From Lichenibacterium ramalinae (GTDB lineage Bacteria; Pseudomonadota; Alphaproteobacteria; Rhizobiales; Beijerinckiaceae), in NCBI RefSeq assembly GCF_004137085.1, contig NZ_QYBC01000008.1, positions 169,155 through 233,154 on the forward strand: a stretch of DNA of 64,000 nt. Direction: 5' to 3'. The notes beneath the pieces are model-generated. The model saw only the letters and a program-made list of their open reading frames with translations. It was not told the DNA's origin and searched no databases. Below, piece after piece: positions 44,794 through 51,825 of the stretch. A program made the translations under genes and the position numbers. Numbering within the stretch: the first letter of the stretch is position 1; every line of letters begins with the position of its first letter.

Positions 44794-45609
44794 TCAGACG
44801 TCCTGGCTGTAGCCGCCGGGATCGCCGCCGCCCGTGTCGCCGCCGCCGTCGTTGCCGTAGTTGCCGGCCTGGTAGCCGCCGCCCTGGTTGTCGGACGGCT
44901 GCTGGTCCTGCGGGCTGTCGTAGTAGTTGTTGATGACGGTCTCGCCGCCCGGTGCGCCGAAGCCACCCTCGCCGCCGCCGAACCCAGACGCGATCCCCAT
45001 GGGATTGTGACCGCCGGAGAAGAGGTTGCGGATGCCGTCCGCCATGAGCACGCCGCCGGCGACGCCGGCCGCCGCGCCGAGCGCACCCTTCATGAAGCCG
45101 CCACCGCCGCCGCCCCCGCCGCCGAACATGCCGCCGCCCTGGGGCTGCTGCTGGGCATAGCCCTGGTTGCCCCAGGGACCCTGGGGCGGCTGCTGCTGGC
45201 CGTAGCCGGGCTGCTGCCCATAGCCCTGCTGCTGCCCGTAGCCGGGCTGCTGGCCGCGGTAGGGGTCGGGCTGGGCGGCATGGCCGGTCGACGGCACCGA
45301 GGAGGCCGCGGCCCCGGCGGCACCGCCGCCGAACATGCGCCCGAGCCCGCCGAGGAAGCCGCCCTCGTTCTGCTGTCCCGGAGCCTGCGTCTGGCGCACC
45401 TGCTCCTCGAGCTGCTGGATGCGGTCGTTGGCGGCGCGCAGCGCCTGGTCCTGCACCAGGACGGTCTGGGTGAGGAGATAGGGGGCGTAGGGCTGCTGGC
45501 GGACCTGATCGGTGATGAGCTGATCGGCGTCGCGGTCGCGCCCCTGGCTTCCCACCGACTTCATGCGGTCGAAGAGACCCGTGATGAGTTGACGTTCGTC
45601 GGAGTTCAC
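44794..45609 (-). CDS. DUF2076 protein with Gly/Gln/Tyr-rich low-complexity core
   Basis: 271 residues from a GTG with GAGGGAGA upstream. The first 75 residues match the helical DUF2076 domain: NSDERQLITGLFDRMKSV, DRDADQLITDQV, PYAPYLLTQTVLVQDQALRAAN and a short coiled coil to residue 75. Residues 115-160 are a Gln/Tyr/Gly tract with repeated PGYGQQ and QGYGQQ units, followed by poly-Gly, a hydrophobic Ala/Gly helix (FMKGALGAAAGVAGGVLMAD) and an Asp/Gly-rich tail with VINNYYD. Composition is prion-like and suggests self-association, perhaps at a membrane. Function unknown. Confidence 0.83.
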   Translation of the reverse strand: MNSDERQLITGLFDRMKSVGSQGRDRDADQLITDQVRQQPYAPYLLTQTVLVQDQALRAANDRIQQLEEQVRQTQAPGQQNEGGFLGGLGRMFGGGAAGAAASSVPSTGHAAQPDPYRGQQPGYGQQQGYGQQPGYGQQQPPQGPWGNQGYAQQQPQGGGMFGGGGGGGGGFMKGALGAAAGVAGGVLMADGIRNLFSGGHNPMGIASGFGGGEGGFGAPGGETVINNYYDSPQDQQPSDNQGGGYQAGNYGNDGGGDTGGGDPGGYSQDV

Positions 45610-45686
45610 GTTGCGTCTCCCTCAGTGGCGGGCCGCTGCCCGGCGCGCCCTATATGGGGACAACGCCGCCGGAACCAAGGAGGTCC

Positions 45687-45711
45687 CCCGAGGCCGCGAA
45701 TGGGCCTCGGG
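45687..45711 (-). terminator. hairpin terminator after ABC ATPase gene
   Basis: A perfect 9-bp stem CCCGAGGCC/GGCCTCGGG with 7-nt loop, 9 bp after the ATPase stop on the minus strand. Little T follows, so it may be Rho-assisted. Confidence 0.5.
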
Positions 45712-45719
45712 CCGGGTCC

Positions 45720-47036
45720 TCAGGTCGGGTTCTCGAGGCTGAAGGACTGGTTGTCCTCGTCGTAGGCGTAGACTTCGCCGTAGCGGCCCCAATTGATGGC
45801 CGAGCGCAGCGTCTTCTCGGCATAGTCCTCGCTCATGTAGTCCTCGAGTTCCTCGCGGAATCGGGCCGCATTGGCGACGTGGGAAGGCCGCTCGTCGAGC
45901 ACGCGCTTGATGCGGGCGGCCAGCGGCACGTAGGCCATGAGGTGGTCGCCGAACTGCTTCTTGCGGGCGTCGACCTCGGCGTCGGCGAAGCGGCGGCCGG
46001 CACCCGTCAGCTTGATGTCGCCCTCCTCGAGCTCGGCGAAGCGCATCAGCTGCAGGGTTTCGGCGATGGGAAACAGGTCGTCGATCTCCATCTGCAGCGA
46101 GTCGGCGAGGTGGGGCAGGTCGGCCTTGCCGTTGTAGGGCTCGGCCGCGACCTCCTCCATGAGGCCGGCGAGCGAGTTGGTCGACACGCGGGGCAGCACC
46201 ATGCCGATGCCGGTGCCGGGGAAGAGCCCGTCCTTGCCGGGCTGCTTCGTGGTCGAGCGCCGGGTCATCAGGGCGTAGATGTTGTCGACGAGCTGGCGGA
46301 AGATCGGGTCGAGCCGGTTGCGCGGATGGGGCAGCGTCACCCGGATCTCGGAGGCGATGCGGCCGGGGTGGGACGACAGCACCAGGATGCGGTCGCACAT
46401 CAGCACCGCCTCCTCGATGTTGTGGGTGACCATGAGGATGGACTTGATGGGCAGGCGCCCCTCGCTCCACAGGTCGATGAGGTCCGAGCGCAGCGTTTCC
46501 GCCGTCAGCACGTCGAGCGCCGAGAAGGGCTCGTCCATGAGCAGGATGTTGGGGTGGGTGACGACCGCGCGGGCGAAGCCGACGCGCTGGCGCATGCCGC
46601 CCGACAGTTCCTTGGGATAGGCGGATTCGTAGCCGTCGAGGCCGATGAGGTCGATGGCGGCCAGGGCGCGCCGGCGCGCCTCGTCGGGCGCGATCTTCAG
46701 CGCCTTCAGGCCGATCTCGACGTTCTCCAGCACCGAAAGCCAGGGGAACAGCGCGAAGCTCTGGAACACCATGGCGACGCCGTCGGCCGGGCCCGTCAGG
46801 GGCTCGCCCTGGTACACGACCTCGCCGGCCGAGGGCCGGATGAGGCCCGACACGATGCGCAGCAGCGTCGACTTCCCGCAGCCGGAGCGGCCGAGCAGGC
46901 CCACGATCTCCCCGCGCGACAGCTGGGTCGACACGTCGTCGAGCACCGCCGGCGAGTCCTCGTCGCTGCCGCCCTTGTAGCGCTGGCTGACGTGGCGCAC
47001 TTCCAGCAGCGGGCCGCCCTTCACCTCTTCGAGCAT
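45720..47036 (-). CDS. nitrate/sulfonate-type ABC transporter ATPase with C-terminal AAA-associated domain
   Basis: 438 residues, longer than the usual 260. Residues 1-260 are a complete ABC ATPase: Walker A GLLGRSGCGKST, Q-loop VFQSFALFPW, signature LSGGMRQRV, Walker B ILLMDEPFSALD and H-loop VTHNIEEAV. Residues 300-438 form an extra domain with ADLPHLADSLQMEIDDLFPIAETLQLMRFAELEEGDIKLT and EELEDYMSEDYAEKTLRSAINWGRYGEVYAYD, matching the AAA-associated C-terminal family of unknown role, perhaps a regulatory sensor. It pairs with the fused permease upstream. No substrate-binding protein lies nearby. Confidence 0.92.
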   Translation of the reverse strand: MLEEVKGGPLLEVRHVSQRYKGGSDEDSPAVLDDVSTQLSRGEIVGLLGRSGCGKSTLLRIVSGLIRPSAGEVVYQGEPLTGPADGVAMVFQSFALFPWLSVLENVEIGLKALKIAPDEARRRALAAIDLIGLDGYESAYPKELSGGMRQRVGFARAVVTHPNILLMDEPFSALDVLTAETLRSDLIDLWSEGRLPIKSILMVTHNIEEAVLMCDRILVLSSHPGRIASEIRVTLPHPRNRLDPIFRQLVDNIYALMTRRSTTKQPGKDGLFPGTGIGMVLPRVSTNSLAGLMEEVAAEPYNGKADLPHLADSLQMEIDDLFPIAETLQLMRFAELEEGDIKLTGAGRRFADAEVDARKKQFGDHLMAYVPLAARIKRVLDERPSHVANAARFREELEDYMSEDYAEKTLRSAINWGRYGEVYAYDEDNQSFSLENPT

Positions 47037-47098
47037 GGTTCAAGACCTTTCGGCGCTGTCGCGATCACGGGGGTTCTGGGCTGGGTGTCGAGGCCGGA

Positions 47099-47132
47099 GC
47101 GCTTCCGCCCTTCGGCTTGCGGGCGAGAGCGC
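47099..47132 (-). other. hairpin in the gap between permease and ATPase genes
   Basis: GCGCT and AGCGC enclose an inner 5-bp stem CGCCC/GGGCG with a 2x2 internal loop. It begins 3 bp after the permease stop and may stabilise or attenuate the operon mRNA. The ATPase ATG lies 63 bp further on. Confidence 0.35.
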
Positions 47133-47134
47133 CG

Positions 47135-48868
47135 TCAGCCGAGGCGCAGGCGCCGCTCGGCATAGCCGAAGAGCGGCCGCCACAGCAGGCGGTTGTAGAG
47201 GATGACGAAGATCGACATCATGCCGACGCCGAGCACGATCTTGGGGAAGTCGCCCGCCTCCGTCGCCTGCGCGATATAGGCGCCGATGCCCGTGGCCGAG
47301 ACCCTGTCGTTCCCCCATTTCACGTATTCGGCCACGATGGCGGCGTTCCACGAGCCGCCCGAGGCCGTGAGGGCCCCGGTGACGTAATAGGGGAAGATCC
47401 CGGGGATCATTACCTTGAACCACCAGGACCAGCCGGTGATGCGGAAGTTCGACGCCGCCTCGCGCAGGTCGTTGGGGAAGGCCGACGCGCCGGCGATCAC
47501 GTTGAACACGATGTACCACTGCGTCCCGAAGATGATGAGGAACGACAGCCAGATGTCGGGGTCGAGGTGGAACGTCAGGATGCCCACGACCGCGATGGGG
47601 AACACGACGTTGGCCGGGAAGGCCGCCAGGAACTGGGCCGCGGGCTGCACCCGCTCCGCCACGGCGGGCCGCAGCCCGATCCACACCGCGATCGGCACCC
47701 AGACGAGGCTGGCGAGCGTGAGCAGCACCACCACCCGCAGCATGGTGATGAGCGTGAGGCCGATCGTCTGGACCACGTCGCCCCAGCTCAGCGTCGTGGC
47801 GATGAACAGCACGGCGTGCCAGGCGCCGTAGACCGCGATGAGGCCGATCACCACGACCCAGGCGACGTCGACGGCCCGCGACACCACGGGCGAGCTGTTC
47901 CGGCGGCGCCCGAGGCGCGGCAGGTCGAGGCGCAGGCTCGTGAACCATTCGAAGGCGCCTTCGAGCGGGGCCGCGGCGCGGCGCACCCAGAAGGTGCGGG
48001 CGAGCAGGTTCAGCACCCAGGACTTCGACGTCGCCTGCGAGGCCGACAGCTCCACCTTGAACTTGTCGGCCCAGGTGACGATGGGGCGGAACATCAGCTG
48101 GTCGTAGAGCAGGATCACCACCAGCACCATGACGACGGCGGCCAGCACCGCCCTGATGTCCTTGGCATCGATGGCGGTGGCGAGATAGGAGCCGATGCCC
48201 GGCAGCTTGATGGTCGTGTCGCCCACCGTGATGGCCTCGGCCGCCACGACGAAGAACCACCCGCCCGACATCGACATCATCATGTTGTAGATGAGCGACG
48301 GCATGGCGAAGGGCGTCTCGAGCTGCCAGAACTTCTGCCAGGACGACAGCCGAAACCCTTCGCAGACCTCGGCGAGGTCGTCCGGCACGGTGCGCAGCGA
48401 CTGGTAGAACGAGAAGGCCATGTTCCAGGCCTGGCTCGTGAAGATGGCGAAGATGGCGGCGAGTTCCGCCCCCAGCACCGAGCCCGGGAACAGGTTCAGG
48501 AAGAACGTCACGGTGAAGGACAGGAAGCCCAGGATCGGCACCGACTGCAGCACGTCGAGCAGCGGGATCAGCACGGTTTCGGCCCGCCGGCTCTTCGCCG
48601 CCAGCGTGGCATAGGTCAGCGTGAAGGCGAGCGAGGCCCCCAGGGCCAGGAACATGCGAAGCGTGGTGCGCAGGGCGTAATAGGGCAGGTAGGCGTAGTC
48701 GAGCGAGATGGGCGCCGAATCCGGCGACGGCAGCGGAACGACCATGTCGTGCGACCCGCGGGCCACCAGCACGAAGAGGCCGAAGATCAATGACAGCGCG
48801 ATGACGTCCCATTGGTTGGGCAGCGCGCGTCGGCCGAGCGACGTGAAGGCCACGAATCTGGATGCCAT
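47135..48868 (-). CDS. ABC transporter permease, two fused BPD domains
   Basis: 577 residues. Two binding-protein-dependent permease domains are fused: the first at about 60-260, with the EAA-type loop FRLSSWQKFWQLETPFAMPSLI, the second at about 360-560 with its own loop FRITGWSWWFKVMIPGIFPYYV. About twelve membrane segments are predicted. Between them lies a cytoplasmic linker (WADKFKVELSASQ...LRLDLPRLGRRRNSSP). Fusion supplies the permease dimer in one chain. The nitrate/sulfonate/taurine family placement rests on the ATPase partner and EAA loops; the substrate is unknown. The stop and the ATPase start are 98 bp apart. Confidence 0.92.
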   Translation of the reverse strand: MASRFVAFTSLGRRALPNQWDVIALSLIFGLFVLVARGSHDMVVPLPSPDSAPISLDYAYLPYYALRTTLRMFLALGASLAFTLTYATLAAKSRRAETVLIPLLDVLQSVPILGFLSFTVTFFLNLFPGSVLGAELAAIFAIFTSQAWNMAFSFYQSLRTVPDDLAEVCEGFRLSSWQKFWQLETPFAMPSLIYNMMMSMSGGWFFVVAAEAITVGDTTIKLPGIGSYLATAIDAKDIRAVLAAVVMVLVVILLYDQLMFRPIVTWADKFKVELSASQATSKSWVLNLLARTFWVRRAAAPLEGAFEWFTSLRLDLPRLGRRRNSSPVVSRAVDVAWVVVIGLIAVYGAWHAVLFIATTLSWGDVVQTIGLTLITMLRVVVLLTLASLVWVPIAVWIGLRPAVAERVQPAAQFLAAFPANVVFPIAVVGILTFHLDPDIWLSFLIIFGTQWYIVFNVIAGASAFPNDLREAASNFRITGWSWWFKVMIPGIFPYYVTGALTASGGSWNAAIVAEYVKWGNDRVSATGIGAYIAQATEAGDFPKIVLGVGMMSIFVILYNRLLWRPLFGYAERRLRLG

Positions 48869-48915
48869 GCGGGATACCTGATGGAGGGTCGCGCCGCAGG
48901 GCGCCAGGGCTGCCT

Positions 48916-48946
48916 ATCGCATGTTGGATCGCCGTGACAATGCGAT
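48916..48946. promoter_or_regulatory. inverted repeat upstream of ABC permease gene
   Basis: ATCGCAT (48916-48922) and ATGCGAT (48940-48946) form a perfect 7-bp inverted repeat with a 17-bp gap, 48-78 bp before the permease start. This is suitable for an operator. Regulator unknown. Confidence 0.3.
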
Positions 48947-49025
48947 GACGTCAAAGCCACGCTCAAGGCGCCCCGGCCCGGCCGCGTCCGGCCCGGCCCC
49001 GAGCCTCGTTTTCCATGTGGGGTTC

Positions 49026-49186
49026 GCGTCGGGCCCTCCCCCGCCGCCCCTTCCATGCCCGCGTCGGGCCTTCGCCCGACGCTCCTTCCACGGTCGCGTC
49101 AGGCCTTCGCCCGCCGCTCTTCCACCCTCGCGTCAGGCTTTCGCCCGACGCCCCTTCCATGCTCGCGTCAGGCTTTCGCCCGACGC
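49026..49186 (-). repeat. tandem array of five 35-bp hairpin units at the MFS 3' end
   Basis: Units start at 49026, 49061, 49096, 49130 and 49165, with periods 35, 35, 34 and 35. On the minus strand each reads stem GCGTCGGGC, loop GAAA or GAAG, stem GCCTGACGC (variants GCCCGACGC), then a spacer containing TGGAAGG. The units at 49061 and 49130/49165 pair over all 9 positions (one G-T in the latter two); the unit at 49096 has one mismatch and the unit at 49026 is degenerate. The stop codon of the MFS gene (49168-49170) lies inside the last unit, so the gene end is part of the repeat. Confidence 0.8.
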
Positions 49187-50391
49187 TCCAGGCCCAGCGA
49201 GACCGCGAAGATGCCGAGGCCGCAGACCGACAGGGCCGAGGCGACCCACCCCGTCGAGGTCCAGCCGTAGCCGGCCGCGATGGTGACGCCGCCGAGCCAG
49301 GCGCCGAGCGCATTGGCGATGTTGAAGGCGGAATGGTTCAGCGCCGCCGCGAGCGTCTGGGCATCGGCGGCGACGTCCATCAGGCGCGTCTGCAAGCCCG
49401 GCAGGATGGCGAAGCCGCAGCCGATCAGGAAGACGGTGGCGGCCGCCGTCCAGGCATTGTGGGCCGTCACGACGAAGAGCGCCGCCACGACGGCGTCCCA
49501 GGCCAGGACGAGGCCGATGGAGCCCATCAGCGACCGGTCGGCCAGCTTGGGGCCGACGAGGTTGCCCAGCACCATGCCGGCGCCGAACAGGCACAGCACC
49601 ACCGGCACTATCACGGCCGGCACCCCCGAAACCTGCGTCAGGGTGGAGGCCACGTAGGTGTAGATGGCGAAGGTTCCGCCGCAGCCGCCGGCCGCGATGC
49701 CGAGCGTCAGCCACACCTGCCCGCGGCGCAGCGCGCCGAGTTCGACCAGCGGGCTCGACGCCTTGGCCCGCGTCGCCGGCATGAACAGCGCCAGCAGGAC
49801 CAGCGTGACGAGGCCGATGCCGCCGACGGCCGCGAAGGTCATGCGCCAGCCGAGGCCCTGGCCGAGCCATGTGGCGGCCGGGGTCCCCACCAGCGTGGCG
49901 ATGGTGAGCCCCAGCATGATGCGGCCGACCGCCTGGGCCCGCCTGCCGGGCGGTGCCAGCGAGGCCGCCACCAGCGACGCCACGCCGAAATAGGCGCCGT
50001 GCGGCATGCCGGTGAGGAAGCGCAGGGCGAGGAGCGACGGGTAGGCCGGGGCGAAGGCGCTGAGGAGGTTGCCGAGCGTGAACAGCCCCATGAGGCCGAG
50101 CAACAGCACGCGGCGCGACAGCTTCGCGGCCAGCACCGCGATGATGGGCGAGCCCACCACCACGCCGAGCGCATAGGCGCTGATGACGGTGCCGGCCGCC
50201 GGCTCCGTCACGCCGAGGCTCCGGGCCATGTCGGGGAGCAGGCCCATCGTGGCGAATTCGCCCGTGCCGATGCCGAAGCCTCCCACGGCGAGGGCGAATT
50301 CGATCAGCGCCGTCTTGCGCCGCTCGTGACGTGTCTCCTGGCCCGCCTCGGCGCGCGGAAGCGCGGCCCGGTCGATCGCGGCATCCGTCAT
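49168..50391 (-). CDS. MFS transporter, DHA1 family efflux pump
   Basis: 407 residues. Twelve membrane segments of the major facilitator type. The family motif A region is GRIMLGLTIATLVGTPAATWLGQGLGWRMTF, and the N-terminal half has GTGEFATMGLLPDMARSLGVTEPAAGTVISAYALGVVVGSP, as in AraJ- and PbuE-like exporters of sugars, purines or drugs. The start at 50391 has GGAGAGGATCCC upstream. The C-terminal ERRAKA is encoded by the first unit of the hairpin array, so the protein end was shaped by that repeat. A palindrome at 50474 may bind its regulator. Confidence 0.9.
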   Translation of the reverse strand: MTDAAIDRAALPRAEAGQETRHERRKTALIEFALAVGGFGIGTGEFATMGLLPDMARSLGVTEPAAGTVISAYALGVVVGSPIIAVLAAKLSRRVLLLGLMGLFTLGNLLSAFAPAYPSLLALRFLTGMPHGAYFGVASLVAASLAPPGRRAQAVGRIMLGLTIATLVGTPAATWLGQGLGWRMTFAAVGGIGLVTLVLLALFMPATRAKASSPLVELGALRRGQVWLTLGIAAGGCGGTFAIYTYVASTLTQVSGVPAVIVPVVLCLFGAGMVLGNLVGPKLADRSLMGSIGLVLAWDAVVAALFVVTAHNAWTAAATVFLIGCGFAILPGLQTRLMDVAADAQTLAAALNHSAFNIANALGAWLGGVTIAAGYGWTSTGWVASALSVCGLGIFAVSLGLERRAKA

Positions 50392-50473
50392 GGGATCCTC
50401 TCCGTGGCCCTGGCGGGAGCCGCTGGGTGCCGGCCGTTGGGGACGTCCCCCGGCGCATCGGCCCTGTTGCACT

Positions 50474-50491
50474 GCAGCATGATCATATTGC
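50474..50491. promoter_or_regulatory. palindrome upstream of MFS gene
   Basis: GCA-GC-ATGATCAT-AT-TGC is an 18-bp interrupted palindrome with a perfect ATGATCAT core, 83-100 bp before the MFS start. It is the AT-richest spot in the gap and may bind a LysR- or MarR-type regulator. Confidence 0.3.
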
Positions 50492-50772
50492 GACACCGGC
50501 GAGTCGACACCCGCGATAGCGCATGGCTGCACTGAGACTTTGTGAACGAAGGCCCCTCATCCCGAAAACAAGTGAAATTACTCAACGATTTCAGTTTGCG
50601 TCGTCGCACGGGTTCGATACCGTCACGGATTTCGGGCTTGCGGCGGGGTGGGACGCGCCGCGCCGCCGCGGAAGGAGAGGAGGCTGTGGACAAGTCGGCC
50701 GGGCTGCAACTCCGCGCCTTCCGTGCCTCCCGGCTTCCTCCGCCGCATCAACCCCTGGTGATTCGGCCCGGC

Positions 50773-50820
50773 TTGACTCTCGGCGCGCGACCCGGAATCT
50801 ATCTAGAACAAAACAGGAAC
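50773..50820 (+). promoter_or_regulatory. SOS promoter with LexA box for imuA-imuB-dnaE2
   Basis: A perfect alphaproteobacterial LexA box GAAC-N7-GAAC (GAAC 50806-50809, AAAACAG, GAAC 50817-50820) lies just after a promoter-like TTGACT (50773-50778) and ATCTAT (50797-50802, 18-bp spacer). A LexA dimer there would block transcription initiation. It is 100 bp before the imuA GTG. Confidence 0.85.
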
Positions 50821-50829
50821 ACATGGCCT

Positions 50830-50852
50830 TCCCTCCCGGCCGTCGGGAGGGA
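50830..50852 (+). other. leader hairpin before imuA
   Basis: A perfect 9-bp stem TCCCTCCCG/CGGGAGGGA with loop GCCGT, between the LexA box and the imuA start. It would form in the 5' untranslated mRNA and might limit read-through or stabilise the leader. Confidence 0.4.
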
Positions 50853-50919
50853 GCGCCGGTGAGTCCCGTTGTCGCGTCACGGTGTGGCGTTCACGTCGTC
50901 GCGATCATGAGGCCGAGCG

Positions 50920-51825
50920 GTGCCGCATCCCCCACACACGACGGACGTTTCCGGCCTGCGCGACCTCGTGTCCCGCATCGAGGGCACCCGCCCGGGGGCA
51001 CCCCGGCGGCGGGAAGCCGGCTTCCCGGCGCCCGTCAGCCTTGGTGACGGCGGCCTTGGTGACGGCGGCCTTGGCGACGGCGGCCTGCCGCTCGACCGGC
51101 TCCTGTCGGGCGGGCTGCGCCGCGGCACGCTGCACGAGGTGGTGGGCGAGGGCGTGGGGGATGCCGCGGCGGCGGCGGGCTTCGCCCTCGCGGTGGCGGG
51201 GCGCTGTGCCGGCCTCGACCCCCTGGTCTGGATCGTCGAGGACCATGTCGCCTCCGAGACCGGCCTGCCCTACCGGCCCGGCCTCGGCGCCCACGGCATC
51301 GACCCGGACCGGCTGATCCTGGTGCGCACCGCCGACGGCCCGGCGACGCTCTGGGCCCTCGAGGAGGCGCTGCGGCTCGGCGCCCGGGCCGTGCTGGCGG
51401 AGCTGTGGGGGGCGAAGCACTACGGGCTCGCGGCCTCGCGCCGGCTGCTGCTCGCCGCGCAACGCGGCCGCGGCACCGCCGTCCTGCTGCATGCGGGCCT
51501 GGCGGGCCGCGGGGCCGCCCTGTCGAGCGCCGCCGAGACGCGGCTCGCTGTCCGGGCCTGCCCGAGCCCGCGGCTCGCCTCGGCGGGCGGGCGCACGCCC
51601 ATCCCGGGCGTCCCCGCCGTGTCGGTGAGGCTGCTCAAGCTCCGCCTCGGCACCGGCGGCGAGGCCGACCTCGACCGCCGCCATCCCATCGTCTGGAACC
51701 CCGATCGAAGGTGCTTCGATGCCCACCCGCTACCTTTCGGTCTTCCTGCCGCTGCTGCCGACCGACCGCATCCGGCGCGGCGGGCGGCGTCCGTCGTCGA
51801 CTTCGGGCAGGCCCGGGCCGGATGA
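50920..51825 (+). CDS. imuA: ImuA, RecA-like mutasome accessory protein
   Basis: 301 residues from a GTG with GAGG 7 nt upstream. SulA/RecA-like fold: LPLDRLLSGGLRRGTLHEVVGEG at the N-terminal core, LVWIVEDHV, HGIDPDRLILVRTADGPATLWALEEALRLG, AVLAELWGAKHYGLAASRRLLLAAQRGRGTAVLLH and the C-terminal RHPIVWNPDRRCFDAHPLP. It is needed for damage-induced mutagenesis with ImuB and DnaE2. An exact LGDGG repeat (three units) sits at residues 42-55, encoded by a 15-bp tandem repeat at 51040-51084. The last 35 codons overlap imuB in another frame. Confidence 0.93.
   Translation: MPHPPHTTDVSGLRDLVSRIEGTRPGAPRRREAGFPAPVSLGDGGLGDGGLGDGGLPLDRLLSGGLRRGTLHEVVGEGVGDAAAAAGFALAVAGRCAGLDPLVWIVEDHVASETGLPYRPGLGAHGIDPDRLILVRTADGPATLWALEEALRLGARAVLAELWGAKHYGLAASRRLLLAAQRGRGTAVLLHAGLAGRGAALSSAAETRLAVRACPSPRLASAGGRTPIPGVPAVSVRLLKLRLGTGGEADLDRRHPIVWNPDRRCFDAHPLPFGLPAAAADRPHPARRAASVVDFGQARAG
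51040..51084 (+). repeat. 15-bp tandem repeat inside imuA
   Basis: Three units of CTTGGTGACGGCGGC (51040-51054, 51055-51069, 51070-51084; the third has C for T at one site). They encode LGDGG three times in a flexible segment before the RecA-like core. In-frame repeat-number variation would not break the protein. Confidence 0.85.

Larger units (their letters stand above)
50392..50919. other. 528-bp divergent gap with MFS operator and SOS promoter
   Basis: It holds the palindrome at 50474-50491 on the MFS side and the SOS promoter and leader hairpin at 50773-50852 on the imuA side. A 106-residue open frame at 50542-50862 runs through the promoter and LexA box and has no family features, so it is not called. 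Confidence 0.5.

Noticed and set aside
49026..49186. CRISPR-like array
   Set aside because: Units are directly adjacent with only 12-13 conserved bases between stems. There are no unique spacers, no leader and no cas genes; the last unit codes for the end of the MFS protein.
50542..50862. 106-residue open frame between the MFS gene and imuA
   Set aside because: It runs through the SOS promoter and LexA box, has a basic low-complexity composition and no ribosome site; high GC explains the open frame.
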